A stretch of DNA of 64,000 bases from Planctomycetota bacterium (GTDB taxonomy: Bacteria > Planctomycetota > Planctomycetia > Gemmatales > Gemmataceae). The notes beneath the pieces are model-generated. The model was given only the letters and a program-made list of their open reading frames with translations. It made no database searches and was not told the DNA's origin. The stretch lies in NCBI GenBank assembly GCA_016191165.1, contig JACPPF010000023.1, positions 1 to 64,000 of the forward strand. Reading direction: 5' to 3'. Positions 50,675 through 59,012 of the stretch are shown piece after piece; positions within the stretch are counted from its first letter, which is position 1, and each line of letters begins with the position of its first letter. The position numbers and the translations under genes are program-made.

Positions 50675-51556
50675 ATGCGTCGCGGTATCACCATCCTTGA
50701 ATTCCTCGTCGTGGTCGTTCTTTGCATTCTCGTCCTGAGCGTCGGGTTGATCGCCCTCATGCGCCATCGCGAGAATTCGCATCGCGTGATGTGCGAGAAC
50801 AACCTGCGCGTCCTCGGCGTCGCGGTGCTCGCCTATCACGGCAGCGCCAAGGACAAGAATCCACGCCTGCACCTGCCCCCTTCGCGCATCGACGATGGCT
50901 TTGCGACCTGGGCCGTGCTGATCGCGCCGCACATGCTGGCGGATCATCCATTGAATCGCTGGAACCAGGAATTACCCTACTTCGCGCAGGAAGAGGCCAT
51001 TCGCGAGTCGCGCGTCATTTTTCACTTCTGCCCGTCGCGCAGGCGCGCCGACACTTTGAGCGAGGCCGGCGACCTTGACAAAAACGGCGTCCATGTTCGC
51101 GGTGGCCTGGGCGATTATGCATCGGTGGCAGGCGATGGCTCACCGAACCGCGACTGGGCCAGCGTGAAGGCCAACGGCGCCATCGTCCGCGCCGAGGTCC
51201 TCGAACGTAAGGGGGACCGGATCGTAAAATGGCAAAGCCTGACCCGGATCGAAATGCTCAAGCGCGGAACGTCCAACGTTCTGCTTCTGGGCGAAAAGCA
51301 TGTGCCAATCGAGCACCAAGGCGATGCCGCGGTCGGCGATGGCACGCTTTACAGCGGACAACATCCGGCAAGTTTTTCGCGCATCGCCGGCCCGGGCTTC
51401 CCACTCGTTACCGCGCCGGACGCGCCGTTCAACCGAAATTTCGGCAGCGCCCACAATCGTATCTGCAACTTCCTGATGGCCGACGGCAGCAAGCGCCCCA
51501 CGACCATCGACATCAGTGAAAACGTGCTGGGCGAACTTGCCCGGAGAGGAGAATGA
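50675..51556 (+). CDS. Type II pseudopilin-like protein, DUF1559-related
   Basis: A 293-residue protein with a prepilin signal MRRG followed by ITILEFLVVVVLCILVLSVG (Glu at +5, though LEF is unusual), then MCENNLRVLGVAVLAYHG, the conserved helix of DUF1559. The end, FGSAHNRICNFLMADGSKRP, carries the H-x-DG motif. It is more divergent than the other two pseudopilins here. Its TGA overlaps the ATG of the sulfatase gene, so the two are translationally coupled. No strong ribosome site was seen. Confidence 0.75.
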   Translation: MRRGITILEFLVVVVLCILVLSVGLIALMRHRENSHRVMCENNLRVLGVAVLAYHGSAKDKNPRLHLPPSRIDDGFATWAVLIAPHMLADHPLNRWNQELPYFAQEEAIRESRVIFHFCPSRRRADTLSEAGDLDKNGVHVRGGLGDYASVAGDGSPNRDWASVKANGAIVRAEVLERKGDRIVKWQSLTRIEMLKRGTSNVLLLGEKHVPIEHQGDAAVGDGTLYSGQHPASFSRIAGPGFPLVTAPDAPFNRNFGSAHNRICNFLMADGSKRPTTIDISENVLGELARRGE

Positions 51557-52935
51557 AAATGATGTCCAGAATCGTCCTCCTGATCGCGCTGATCATGACG
51601 CTGGCGCCCGCGGCCGGGACAGCACAAGCAGTCGGGCCGAGGAAAAAAAAGCCCAACATCGTCTTCCTCCTGGCCGACGACCTGCGCTGGAATGTCCTCG
51701 GCGGCACAGGCGACAAGCTCGCGAAAACGCCGAATATCGACGCGCTGGCCAAGCGCGGCATCAACTTTCGCAACACGTTCGTGACCACGTCGATCTGCGC
51801 CGTCAGCCGGGCGAGCATCATGTCCGGGCAGTATGCCCGACGGCACAAGATCAACGACTTCCAAAAGCCTTTCACGCCCGAGGCGTGGGCACGCACCTAC
51901 GCCATGCTGCTCAAGGCCGCCGGGTATCGCATCGGGTTCATCGGCAAGTTCGGCGTCGGCTCGAAAATGCCCGCGGCATCTTTCGACTACTGGAAGGGCT
52001 TCCCCGGCCAGGGCGCCTATTTCGGCAAGGGGCAGACGGTCCACCTGACTCATCGCATGGGCGATCAAGCGCTCGAATTCCTCAAGAACTGTAAGAAGGA
52101 TCAACCCTTCTGCCTGTCCCTCAGCTTCAAGGCGGTTCACGCGATGGACGCCGCCAAACGAGAATTCCCGCCCGATCCGCGCGATGAGAACCTCTTCAAG
52201 GACACGACCTTCCCGATCCCGAAAACTGCGGATGCGAAATATTTCTTATCCATGCACAAGTTCGTGCAAGACTCCGAGAGCCGTAAACGCTGGCAGCGCC
52301 GCTTCAAGACGCCGGAGATGTTCCAGACCATCCTGCGCGACTATTATCGCCTGGCGACCGGCATGGACCGCGAGGTGGGCCGCATCGTCGCTGAACTGGA
52401 CCGGCTCGGCCTCGCGGAGGACACCATCATCATTTTCACGTCCGACAACGGTTTCTTCTTCGGTGAACATGGCCTGGCGGATAAATGGTATCTCTACGAG
52501 GAGTCGATTCGCATTCCGCTCATCATCTTCGACCCGGCCTTGCGGAACGACCAACGCAATCGCCATCTCGACGCCATGGCGCTCAACATTGACTTCGCTC
52601 CGACCATGCTCGACTACGCAGGCGTTGCGATCCCGAAATCGATGCAAGGCGCGAGCCTGCGCCGCTGGATCCAGGGAGAGTCCCCCAAATGGCGCGACGA
52701 CTGGTTCTACGAGCATTACACCGCGGCCAAGATCATCCCGCCGTCCGAAGGCGTTCGCACGCCGCGCTGGACGTATTTGCGGTGGATGAAGGACGCCAAG
52801 AATCCGGTCGAAGAGTTGTACGATTTGCGAAGCGATCCCCTACAAGAACGCAATCTGGCGCCGATTGTAGAGCATCAAAAAACGCTTCACCAGTTGCGTG
52901 CGCGCTGGCAGCAATTGCGGAAGGACTTGGAGTAA
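51553..52935 (+). CDS. Sulfatase (arylsulfatase A family), coupled to the pseudopilin gene
   Basis: A 460-residue exported enzyme with a signal peptide (MSRIVLLIALIMTLAPAAG). The metal Asp pair lies in PNIVFLLADDLRWNVLGG. The formylglycine motif is CAVSR (82-86), with Val in place of the consensus Pro; Ser85 and Arg86 are kept. Further markers are IGFIGKFGVG, TIIIFTSDNGFFFGEHGLAD and EELYDLRSDPLQERNL near the end. GGAGAGGAGA lies before the ATG, inside the end of the pseudopilin gene. The Val variant occurs in some planctomycete sulfatases as I recall, so activity is plausible. Substrate unknown. Confidence 0.9.
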   Translation: MKMMSRIVLLIALIMTLAPAAGTAQAVGPRKKKPNIVFLLADDLRWNVLGGTGDKLAKTPNIDALAKRGINFRNTFVTTSICAVSRASIMSGQYARRHKINDFQKPFTPEAWARTYAMLLKAAGYRIGFIGKFGVGSKMPAASFDYWKGFPGQGAYFGKGQTVHLTHRMGDQALEFLKNCKKDQPFCLSLSFKAVHAMDAAKREFPPDPRDENLFKDTTFPIPKTADAKYFLSMHKFVQDSESRKRWQRRFKTPEMFQTILRDYYRLATGMDREVGRIVAELDRLGLAEDTIIIFTSDNGFFFGEHGLADKWYLYEESIRIPLIIFDPALRNDQRNRHLDAMALNIDFAPTMLDYAGVAIPKSMQGASLRRWIQGESPKWRDDWFYEHYTAAKIIPPSEGVRTPRWTYLRWMKDAKNPVEELYDLRSDPLQERNLAPIVEHQKTLHQLRARWQQLRKDLE

Positions 52936-52976
52936 AAGCCCGCTGGCGCGCGCAGCGAGCCTGCGGGATCGTGGCG

Positions 52977-53384
52977 TCAACGCTCCTCCACCCGTATCAC
53001 CAGCTTCAACCCCGACCACACGTCATCGACCGCGCAGACCTTCACGTCCACGAGCACCGTCGCCAGCGCCAGCTTGCGGATCAGGTCTTCGGTCACGTCG
53101 GTCGGCACCTTCGACGCCTTCTTGGGCCAGGAAACCCAGATCATCCCGTTCGGCTTGATCTTCTTGACGTGGCGTTTCAACTTCGCGGCCAGCTCTTTCG
53201 CGCTGTCGGCGAAGAGATGAATCATGTCGAGATCGTTCTCGATTTTGGCGACGAACGTCACGTCGTCAGGCAGTGGTTCAAGCAGTTGCCGATAGTTGGC
53301 GGGCGCGTTGTCGGCAAAGACGCGAAAGCCGGGCTTGACGCCAAGCTTTTTGGCAAGCGGGGTGCCGGAGTAGCCAGCGGGCAT
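52977..53384 (-). CDS. DUF3052 family protein
   Basis: A 135-residue cytosolic protein with MPAGYSGTPLAKKLGVKPG at the start, PNGMIWVSWPKKASKVPTDV in the middle and VLVDVKVCAVDDVWSGLKLV at the end, which match what I remember of DUF3052. Its biochemical function is not established. AGGAAA precedes the start. It is divergent from the sulfatase gene's end and adjacent to a palindromic repeat. Length is normal for the family. Confidence 0.85.
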   Translation of the reverse strand: MPAGYSGTPLAKKLGVKPGFRVFADNAPANYRQLLEPLPDDVTFVAKIENDLDMIHLFADSAKELAAKLKRHVKKIKPNGMIWVSWPKKASKVPTDVTEDLIRKLALATVLVDVKVCAVDDVWSGLKLVIRVEER

Positions 53385-53401
53385 GGTGTTTTTCCTGAAT
53401 T

Positions 53402-53440
53402 CGTTTAGCGCCCGCGTGGCGCCCAGCGGGCGCTAAACGG
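53402..53440. repeat. Inverted repeat, TTAGCGCCCG family, supplying a stop codon
   Basis: GTTTAGCGCCCGC pairs with GCGGGCGCTAAAC. The TAG within the right arm ends the amidohydrolase gene (stop at 53433-53435). The same element lies at 17123-17160. Confidence 0.85.
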
Positions 53441-54653
53441 GTGAACGGTGATACCAAACGCCCGCCTTCATCACGGCGCATACTTTTTCTAGTGCTTGGA
53501 GGTCGCGCGTGGGATCCCCTTCGACAACGACCAGGTCCGCGCGCTTTCCCGCCTGCACCATGCCGCGGTCGGGCAGGCAGATCGCTTCAGCGGCACTCGA
53601 CGTGCATGCGCGCAGCACTTCGCTCGGCGTTAGCTTCAGCTCGACCTCGGCGGCGCGCATACCCAGGGCGAATTGCTCGATCGGGCACAGCGTCACGCCC
53701 GCGTCGGTGTGCAGCGTGTAGCGGACGCCGAATTCGATCATCTGCCTTTCACTGGCGAAGCGTGCGTCCATCCGTTGGATCGGCGGCAGGTTCAGCGCAA
53801 CGAGATTCGGATTGAAAGCCCGGCGTGCGAAGCCGGACATGGTCAACCCCGCGAATTGATTCTGATCGATCATCTTGCGGGCCAGCTCCGGATCGAACTG
53901 GTAGCGCCATTCCTCGACACGCCAGTCGCAATGCTCGATCGTGCGATAGTTGGCGGCAATCGCCGAAAGCAGCGCGGCTTGACTCAGGACATGCGCCGCG
54001 GAGTGCTTGTTCGCGCCGCGGCCGATGTCGGCGATGCGCTTGAGCGTCCGCGCGTCGTACTGCGCCTTCATCGGGTCGCTCGTCGGCGTCATGTTTCCGC
54101 CGGTGGCCATCACCTTCAGGAAATCAACGTCCTCGGCCAACATGCGATGGGCAGCGTGTTCGACTTCCTCAAACGAGTCGGCGACGAGGCCGAGCCAGTG
54201 ACAATGGCCAAGCGTGGTGGTGATCGGCGACCCGCAAGCGAGAATGTCCGGGCCGGCGATTTCGCCGCGGGCGATGCGGTCGCGGATTTGCTGGACGTGG
54301 TTCTTCGTGCCGCCGCAATCGCGCACCGTGGTCAGACCGACGCGCAGCGCCTTGCGGGCGTTGTCTTCGATGCGTGCCAGGAGCTGGGCTTCGCTATCTC
54401 GGCCGATTTGCTCGATAATCGCGGCGCTGGTGTCGAGCGCGCCCATGACGAGATGGACGTGCGTGTCGATGAAGCCCGGCAGGATGGTGCAGCCCGGGAA
54501 ATCGACGCGCTCGCCGGTGCAGGTAGCGGGCTGCATGAGCGACGTTTGCACGCTGTCGATCTTGCCGTCGGCAACCCGCACGACGGGCCGGTGGATCGTC
54601 GCGGCGCCGGTGCCGTCAAATAATCGGTCGGCGGTGAGAAGAATTTGGTTCAT
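53433..54653 (-). CDS. Amidohydrolase family protein (imidazolonepropionase-like)
   Basis: A 406-residue metal-dependent hydrolase. The metal HxH is DTHVH (His65, His67), a candidate metal Lys lies in the DFLKVMATGG region, and later ligands are in TIEHCDW and LHTDAG (Asp). The N- and C-terminal beta-sandwich of amidohydrolases is present (MNQILLTADRLFDGTG...KRADLVVVEGDPTRD). Substrate is unknown; related enzymes include prolidases and imidazolonepropionases. The stop codon lies inside the flanking palindromic repeat, so its last two residues may be altered. Confidence 0.88.
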   Translation of the reverse strand: MNQILLTADRLFDGTGAATIHRPVVRVADGKIDSVQTSLMQPATCTGERVDFPGCTILPGFIDTHVHLVMGALDTSAAIIEQIGRDSEAQLLARIEDNARKALRVGLTTVRDCGGTKNHVQQIRDRIARGEIAGPDILACGSPITTTLGHCHWLGLVADSFEEVEHAAHRMLAEDVDFLKVMATGGNMTPTSDPMKAQYDARTLKRIADIGRGANKHSAAHVLSQAALLSAIAANYRTIEHCDWRVEEWRYQFDPELARKMIDQNQFAGLTMSGFARRAFNPNLVALNLPPIQRMDARFASERQMIEFGVRYTLHTDAGVTLCPIEQFALGMRAAEVELKLTPSEVLRACTSSAAEAICLPDRGMVQAGKRADLVVVEGDPTRDLQALEKVCAVMKAGVWYHRSPV

Positions 54654-54721
54654 GGCAAGCGTCTCGTATGGTATTTATTGTTCTATGAATCAGGGCCTGC
54701 CGACAACTGGAGGATGACCCC

Positions 54722-56488
54722 ATGAAACGCGCATGCATCGCCGCCATGATTCTCTTCGTCACGCATTCATCCGTCGATTCCATCGGCCAGCCGGAAACCG
54801 AGGACATGAAACTCGAAAAGCATTTCAAGCAATACCTCGACGCCGAGTTCAAACTGCACCCGCTCTATGCGACGCACACGGGCAATCACGACCACGATGA
54901 CAGGCTCGACGACCTGTCGCCGCAGGCGCGCAAGGCGTCCATTGAACGAACCCGCAAGACGCTCGCTGATCTGCCCAGGCTCATCGCCTACAAGAAACTG
55001 ACGCGCCCGGCTCAGATCGATTTTGAGATCTGGCAACACGAACTCAAGAAGCAAATCTGGCTCGCGGAAAACACCGACCGCTTCGCAAACGACCCGCGCG
55101 TCTACAGCGATTACATCACCGGCAGCGTCTACGCGCTCCTGACGCAATCGACGTTGCCGCAACCGGTCAATGTGCGAAACGCCATTGCACGCATGTCCCA
55201 GATTCCGAAGATCGTCGCCGCCGCCAAGGTGGGCATCAAGAATCCGCCCAAGGTGCTGACCGAGGTCGCGCTAAAGCAAAACCGCGGGGCGATCGCTTTT
55301 TACGAAAAGGGCATCTTCGACCTCGCCGGCGCGGATGCGAAAAACGCCGACCTCCGCGACGCGGCCAAACGTCTTGTCGTCGTGTTGAAGGATTACCAGA
55401 AGTTTCTCGAAAATGATGTGTTGCCTCGCTCCACCGGCGACTGGCGCATCGGCAAGAAACGCTTTGGCGAGAAAATGCCGCTCGTGCTCGACGCCGGCGT
55501 GTCGGCTGATGAAGTCTTGAAAGAAGCCGAGGACGAGGCGACGCGCGTCGAAAACGAGATGTACGTGATCGCCCGACAACTCTGGTCGCAGGTGTTTCCG
55601 AAGCGAACGATCCCCGTGGATGACGCGAACGGCCGGCGCGAGACGATCCGCCTCGTGCTCGACGCGACCAGCAAGGAGCATGGCAAGGCCGACGACCTCA
55701 TCAAGGACGCCCGCGCCGGGGTGGAACGGATCAAGGCGTTCATCAAGGAGAAGGACATTCTGCGCCTGCCAAACCCGGATCGGTGCCAGATCATCGAGAT
55801 GCCGGAGTTTCAGCGCGGGTTTTCGATCGCCTATCTCAACCCGGCCCCGCCGCTCGATGCCAAGGCGTCGAGCTACTACGCGATCAGTCCGCCGCCCGGC
55901 TCGTGGGATGCGCGGCGCGTCAAAAGTTTCATGGAAGAATACAACCGCCATATCTTGCAGATTCTCACGATCCATGAAGCGTATCCAGGGCATTACGTGC
56001 AGCTCGAATACGCCAATCGGCATCCGTCGCTGATTCGCAAGATCCTGTTCTCGGGCGTCTTCGCCGAGGGCTGGGCCGTCTACACCGAGCAAGTCATGCT
56101 CGACGAAGGCTACGGCAAAGGCGACCTGAAGTTGCGGCTGCATCAGTTGAAATGGTACATGCGGACCGTGTGCAACGCGATCCTCGATTACAAGATGCAC
56201 TGCACGAACATCACGGATGAGGAGGCGATTCGCTTCTTGATTTTGCGTGCCTTTCAGTCCGAGGCCGAGGCGATTTTGAAAGTCTTGCGCGCCAAGCAGA
56301 GCAGTTGCCAGCTGTCAACGTACTTCGTCGGCCGCATGGCATTTCAACGCTTGCGGCGCAGGCTGCAGCGCGAGTTGGGCGAGAAGTTCGAGCTGGGCCG
56401 ATTTCACGAAGCGGCGCTGGCGCACGGCAGTTTGCCTGTGAAGTATTTGCCGGAGGTGACGCGGGCGCGGCTGAAGTTGCGGCGGTGA
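54722..56488 (+). CDS. Exported DUF885 metallopeptidase-like protein
   Basis: A 588-residue protein with a signal peptide (MKRACIAAMILFVTHSS). The zinc motif HEAYPGHY (His418, Glu419, His424) with a downstream acidic EGWAVYTEQVM is typical of DUF885, distant relatives of M3-type peptidases. The N-terminal helical region (YLDAEFKLHPLYATHTGNHD, which is a family marker) supports this. GGAGGATG precedes the start. Substrate unknown. Length is normal. Confidence 0.9.
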   Translation: MKRACIAAMILFVTHSSVDSIGQPETEDMKLEKHFKQYLDAEFKLHPLYATHTGNHDHDDRLDDLSPQARKASIERTRKTLADLPRLIAYKKLTRPAQIDFEIWQHELKKQIWLAENTDRFANDPRVYSDYITGSVYALLTQSTLPQPVNVRNAIARMSQIPKIVAAAKVGIKNPPKVLTEVALKQNRGAIAFYEKGIFDLAGADAKNADLRDAAKRLVVVLKDYQKFLENDVLPRSTGDWRIGKKRFGEKMPLVLDAGVSADEVLKEAEDEATRVENEMYVIARQLWSQVFPKRTIPVDDANGRRETIRLVLDATSKEHGKADDLIKDARAGVERIKAFIKEKDILRLPNPDRCQIIEMPEFQRGFSIAYLNPAPPLDAKASSYYAISPPPGSWDARRVKSFMEEYNRHILQILTIHEAYPGHYVQLEYANRHPSLIRKILFSGVFAEGWAVYTEQVMLDEGYGKGDLKLRLHQLKWYMRTVCNAILDYKMHCTNITDEEAIRFLILRAFQSEAEAILKVLRAKQSSCQLSTYFVGRMAFQRLRRRLQRELGEKFELGRFHEAALAHGSLPVKYLPEVTRARLKLRR

Positions 56489-56583
56489 CGGCGGCAGACA
56501 AACAAATGCCTGACGGTTACGAGACCCGTAGTCCGTTTCGCTTGGCGGTTTCCCGCGCCCGGATTCAACACGCCTTGGTTATT

Positions 56584-56790
56584 TCAAACCTCCACATATT
56601 CGCATTCGGTGGCGGGTTCCGGAATGGGCAAGCCGTCTTCGCGCAAACCCTCCAGGTGAAACGGGACCGCCTCCGCGATCAATTTCTTGACCTCGGCCGC
56701 CGTTTTTCCAACGGCGACGCAGCCTGGTAAATCGGGGACGTAGGCGCCGTAGCTCGTGGGGCCTTTTTCGATCACAATCGCGTAACGCAT
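56584..56790 (-). CDS. hicB: HicB antitoxin
   Basis: A 68-residue HicB with the partially degraded RNase H-like fold: MRYAIVIEKGPTSYGAYVPD then LPGCVAVGKTAAEVKKLIAE. It lacks a C-terminal DNA-binding domain, as short HicB proteins do. GGAGGAAG lies six bases before the start at 56790, which overlaps the hicA stop by one base. It should neutralise HicA. The family resembles UPF0150/DUF1902-like HicB. Confidence 0.9.
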   Translation of the reverse strand: MRYAIVIEKGPTSYGAYVPDLPGCVAVGKTAAEVKKLIAEAVPFHLEGLREDGLPIPEPATECEYVEV

Positions 56791-56984
56791 CAATCTTCCT
56801 CCGGTAATTGGGCCTGTTTCCAGATGCTTTTTAGCGTCTTGATCGGCACGTCCACATTCAATTGGCCCGCCACTGTAACGCGCCCTTTCTTTACGGTGTG
56901 CTTGAATTGGCGATGACCGCCCTTCGACCGAATACGATACCACCCGTCAGCCTCCAAGCGTTTGATTACATCGCGCGCCTTCAT
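56790..56984 (-). CDS. hicA: HicA mRNA interferase toxin
   Basis: A 64-residue HicA with the dsRBD-like fold: MKARDVIKRLEADGWYRIRS, KGGHRQFKH with the catalytic His, and GRVTVAGQLNVDVPIKTLKS, then IWKQAQL. Such proteins cleave mRNA independently of ribosomes. It precedes hicB and overlaps it by one base (TGATG), the usual hicAB order. The ribosome site is not obvious. Confidence 0.92.
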   Translation of the reverse strand: MKARDVIKRLEADGWYRIRSKGGHRQFKHTVKKGRVTVAGQLNVDVPIKTLKSIWKQAQLPEED

Positions 56985-57025
56985 GACTGCCTCGTCAGGT
57001 TGTCATCAACTACCTAATGACCATC

Positions 57026-58234
57026 CTATCCATCCGCCCAGCTAAACGGATACCCCGCATCGTCCAGGGCCAGGGCTTGCTTCGTCAACAGGAGCGGCCT
57101 GAACGTGTCGAGCATCACGGCGAGCTCATCGGTGAACTTCACATCCTTGCTGGCGACGATGGTGCCGGGGTGCGGGCCGTGCGGGATGCCGTGCGGGTGC
57201 AGCGTGAACGACGCCTCCTCGACGCCGCGGCGGCTGCCGAATCGGCCGCGCACGTAGTAGAGCACTTCGTCGGCCTGGACGTTCGAGTGAGCATAGGGGA
57301 CCTTGATCGCATCGGGGTCCGTGTCGAGCATGCGCGGCGCGAAGGTGCACAGCACGAAACCCGGTGCGTCGAAGGTTTGGTGCACGGGCGGCGGCTGATG
57401 AATGCGGCCCGTGATCGGCTCGAAATCGTCGGCGTTGAAAGTGAAGGGATACACCATGCCATCCCAGCCGACCACGTCAAACGGATGCTGGGCGAGCGTG
57501 TAGCGTGTCAGGCGGGCCCCCCTCACCCCCGGCCCCTCTCCCGCTGAGGGGAGAGGGGAAAAATCCTTGACGACAACCGTGGTTGGCTCTTCCTTGTCGA
57601 TGAACGCGATTTGCGTCGGCCCGTGCAAATCCCGCTCGCTGTACGGCGCGCCCAGGCGTAGCTGGCCATCGGGATTGAGATAGTGCGACGGAAGCGTCAG
57701 GGCGCCGGTCGATTCGACGATCAGCAAATCCGCGTCGCCTTCAAAAATGATGCGATAGGTCGTGGTACGAGGAATTACCACATAGTCATATTCCCTAAAC
57801 GGCAGCGGGCCGAACATCGTGTGCAGCGTCCCCTTGCCGTGATGGACGAAGATCACCTCGTCGGCGCTGGCGTTGCGGAATAACTCCTCCTGCGGCTTTT
57901 CCGGCCGGCAGCGCGAGAGGATCACGTCGTCGTTCGCCAGGAGCGGCACGCGGCCGTGAATGGGGTCGCCCGCCTTCGGCAGCGCGCCGCTTTTGAGGTG
58001 ATGATGCCGCAACGCCGCTTGCCGGACGAATTCCAAAGCCATGTCGCCAGCCGGCTCGACTTTCAGAACGCGCGTCGGCGGGCGGAGGTGATAAACGATG
58101 CTGTAGGCGCGCCCGAAGCCGGCGGTGGTGACGACTTCCTCGTAGTAGATGCCCTCGCCCTTGTGGCCGCCGTCGCGGCGATTGGCGGTATGTCGCTTGG
58201 GCGGGATGGCGCCGAGGTGTCGGTATTGTGGCAT
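57026..58234 (-). CDS. hmgA: Homogentisate 1,2-dioxygenase-like protein with an in-frame repeat insert
   Basis: A 402-residue cupin-type dioxygenase. Markers are YEEVVTTAGFGRAYSIVYH, SADEVIFVHHGKGTLHTMFG, GPLPFREYDYVVIPRTTTY, and the iron-ligand region ADEVLYYVRGRFGSRRG followed by LHPHGIPHGPHPG. The enzyme would open the homogentisate ring in tyrosine catabolism, but planctomycete members are shorter than the classical enzyme and the substrate is not certain. A Pro/Gly/Ser insert near residues 224-240 (FSPLPSAGEGPGVRGA) is encoded by the CCCTCTCCC/GGGTGAGGG repeat. Next in the same direction, with a three-base gap, is the VapC gene. Confidence 0.75.
   Translation of the reverse strand: MPQYRHLGAIPPKRHTANRRDGGHKGEGIYYEEVVTTAGFGRAYSIVYHLRPPTRVLKVEPAGDMALEFVRQAALRHHHLKSGALPKAGDPIHGRVPLLANDDVILSRCRPEKPQEELFRNASADEVIFVHHGKGTLHTMFGPLPFREYDYVVIPRTTTYRIIFEGDADLLIVESTGALTLPSHYLNPDGQLRLGAPYSERDLHGPTQIAFIDKEEPTTVVVKDFSPLPSAGEGPGVRGARLTRYTLAQHPFDVVGWDGMVYPFTFNADDFEPITGRIHQPPPVHQTFDAPGFVLCTFAPRMLDTDPDAIKVPYAHSNVQADEVLYYVRGRFGSRRGVEEASFTLHPHGIPHGPHPGTIVASKDVKFTDELAVMLDTFRPLLLTKQALALDDAGYPFSWADG
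57515..57562. repeat. CCCTCACCCCC/CCCTCTCCC repeat inside the homogentisate dioxygenase-like gene
   Basis: CCCCTCACCCCCGGCCCCTC followed by TCCCGCTGAGGGGAGAGGGG is a full hairpin of the family also found at 3349-3446. It is in frame and encodes the extra FSPLPSAGEGPGVRG segment. Confidence 0.85.
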
Positions 58235-58237
58235 GGA

Positions 58238-58654
58238 TTAGTCCACCCAGTTTTCGAGTTTGAGTTGAGGAATCAACCTGAAGTGTTTGAGGTTTCGCGT
58301 TACCAGGGTCGCACCCTTGGCCAACGCGATGCTCGCAATTAGCAAATCGGCGCGGCCAATTCTCTTGAGGCCTTTCTTGCTCCGTAATACCTCAAATTGA
58401 TCCAAAGCGCCTTCATCCAAGAATAGCGTGGGCAACTCTTCGAGTTTCTGCGACGAGGCTCGCAGCAATTTCTGAGCGGAAAGAAACTGTGCTTTCGTGG
58501 CAGCCTTCATCACAAAATCAAACCGGCCTTGAAGAACCTCGATCAACGTCACGATGGTGATCGCGATATCCTCCCTCTCGATCTTCAAACGCCGTGCGAC
58601 AGCGGGATGTTCCGCATGCAACAAAGTCACGATATCCGTATCGAGGATGATCAT
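58238..58654 (-). CDS. vapC: PIN-domain toxin, VapC family
   Basis: A 138-residue PIN ribonuclease. The catalytic acids are Asp5 in MIILDTDI, Glu39 in TLIEVLQG and Asp103 in GRADLLIASIA; the fourth is not assigned. The ILDTD start and the ATLVTRNLKHFRLIP end are typical of VapC. It overlaps the stop of the HTH antitoxin gene by four bases. The module sits three bases after the homogentisate dioxygenase-like start. Confidence 0.92.
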   Translation of the reverse strand: MIILDTDIVTLLHAEHPAVARRLKIEREDIAITIVTLIEVLQGRFDFVMKAATKAQFLSAQKLLRASSQKLEELPTLFLDEGALDQFEVLRSKKGLKRIGRADLLIASIALAKGATLVTRNLKHFRLIPQLKLENWVD

Positions 58655-58959
58655 CGCCTGCCGTCCTGCTCGTCCACCAACGGCCTGCCACGCGCCTTGT
58701 AGATTTCGTCCAGCATGGGCATGAGGGTTTCATCATCCTTGAAGGCGCCGAGTTGCGATAGAAAGATCGCGCGTGAATCGGGTTTGCCGCGCAGCCATTC
58801 TTCCAGAGCGGATCGCAAGAAACGCCATTCATCGTCAAACTTGCGTGCCGGAATGTGCCCTTGCTCCGCGAGTTTCAGGAGCTTGGTTTTGGTAATGCGC
58901 AGGAACGCGGACGCCTCGGCGGGCGTTAGAACTTCGCGTTTGGTGATTCTATGGCTCAT
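58651..58959 (-). CDS. HTH (excisionase/MerR-like) antitoxin of the VapC pair
   Basis: A 102-residue protein with an excisionase-type helix-turn-helix (VLTPAEASAFLRITKTKLLK, then LAEQGHIPARKFDDEWRFLR), a classic helix-wing of this family. The rest is the probable toxin-binding arm (GAFKDDETLMPMLDEIYKAR). It precedes vapC and overlaps it by four bases (ATGA). As an antitoxin it should also bind the module's promoter. Xis-like antitoxins are common partners of PIN toxins in planctomycetes and cyanobacteria. Confidence 0.85.
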   Translation of the reverse strand: MSHRITKREVLTPAEASAFLRITKTKLLKLAEQGHIPARKFDDEWRFLRSALEEWLRGKPDSRAIFLSQLGAFKDDETLMPMLDEIYKARGRPLVDEQDGRR

Positions 58960-59012
58960 AAGTCAATTCTATCGCGGGGTCGCCGCGACGCCAATCGCAA
59001 CGAGCCCCAGGC

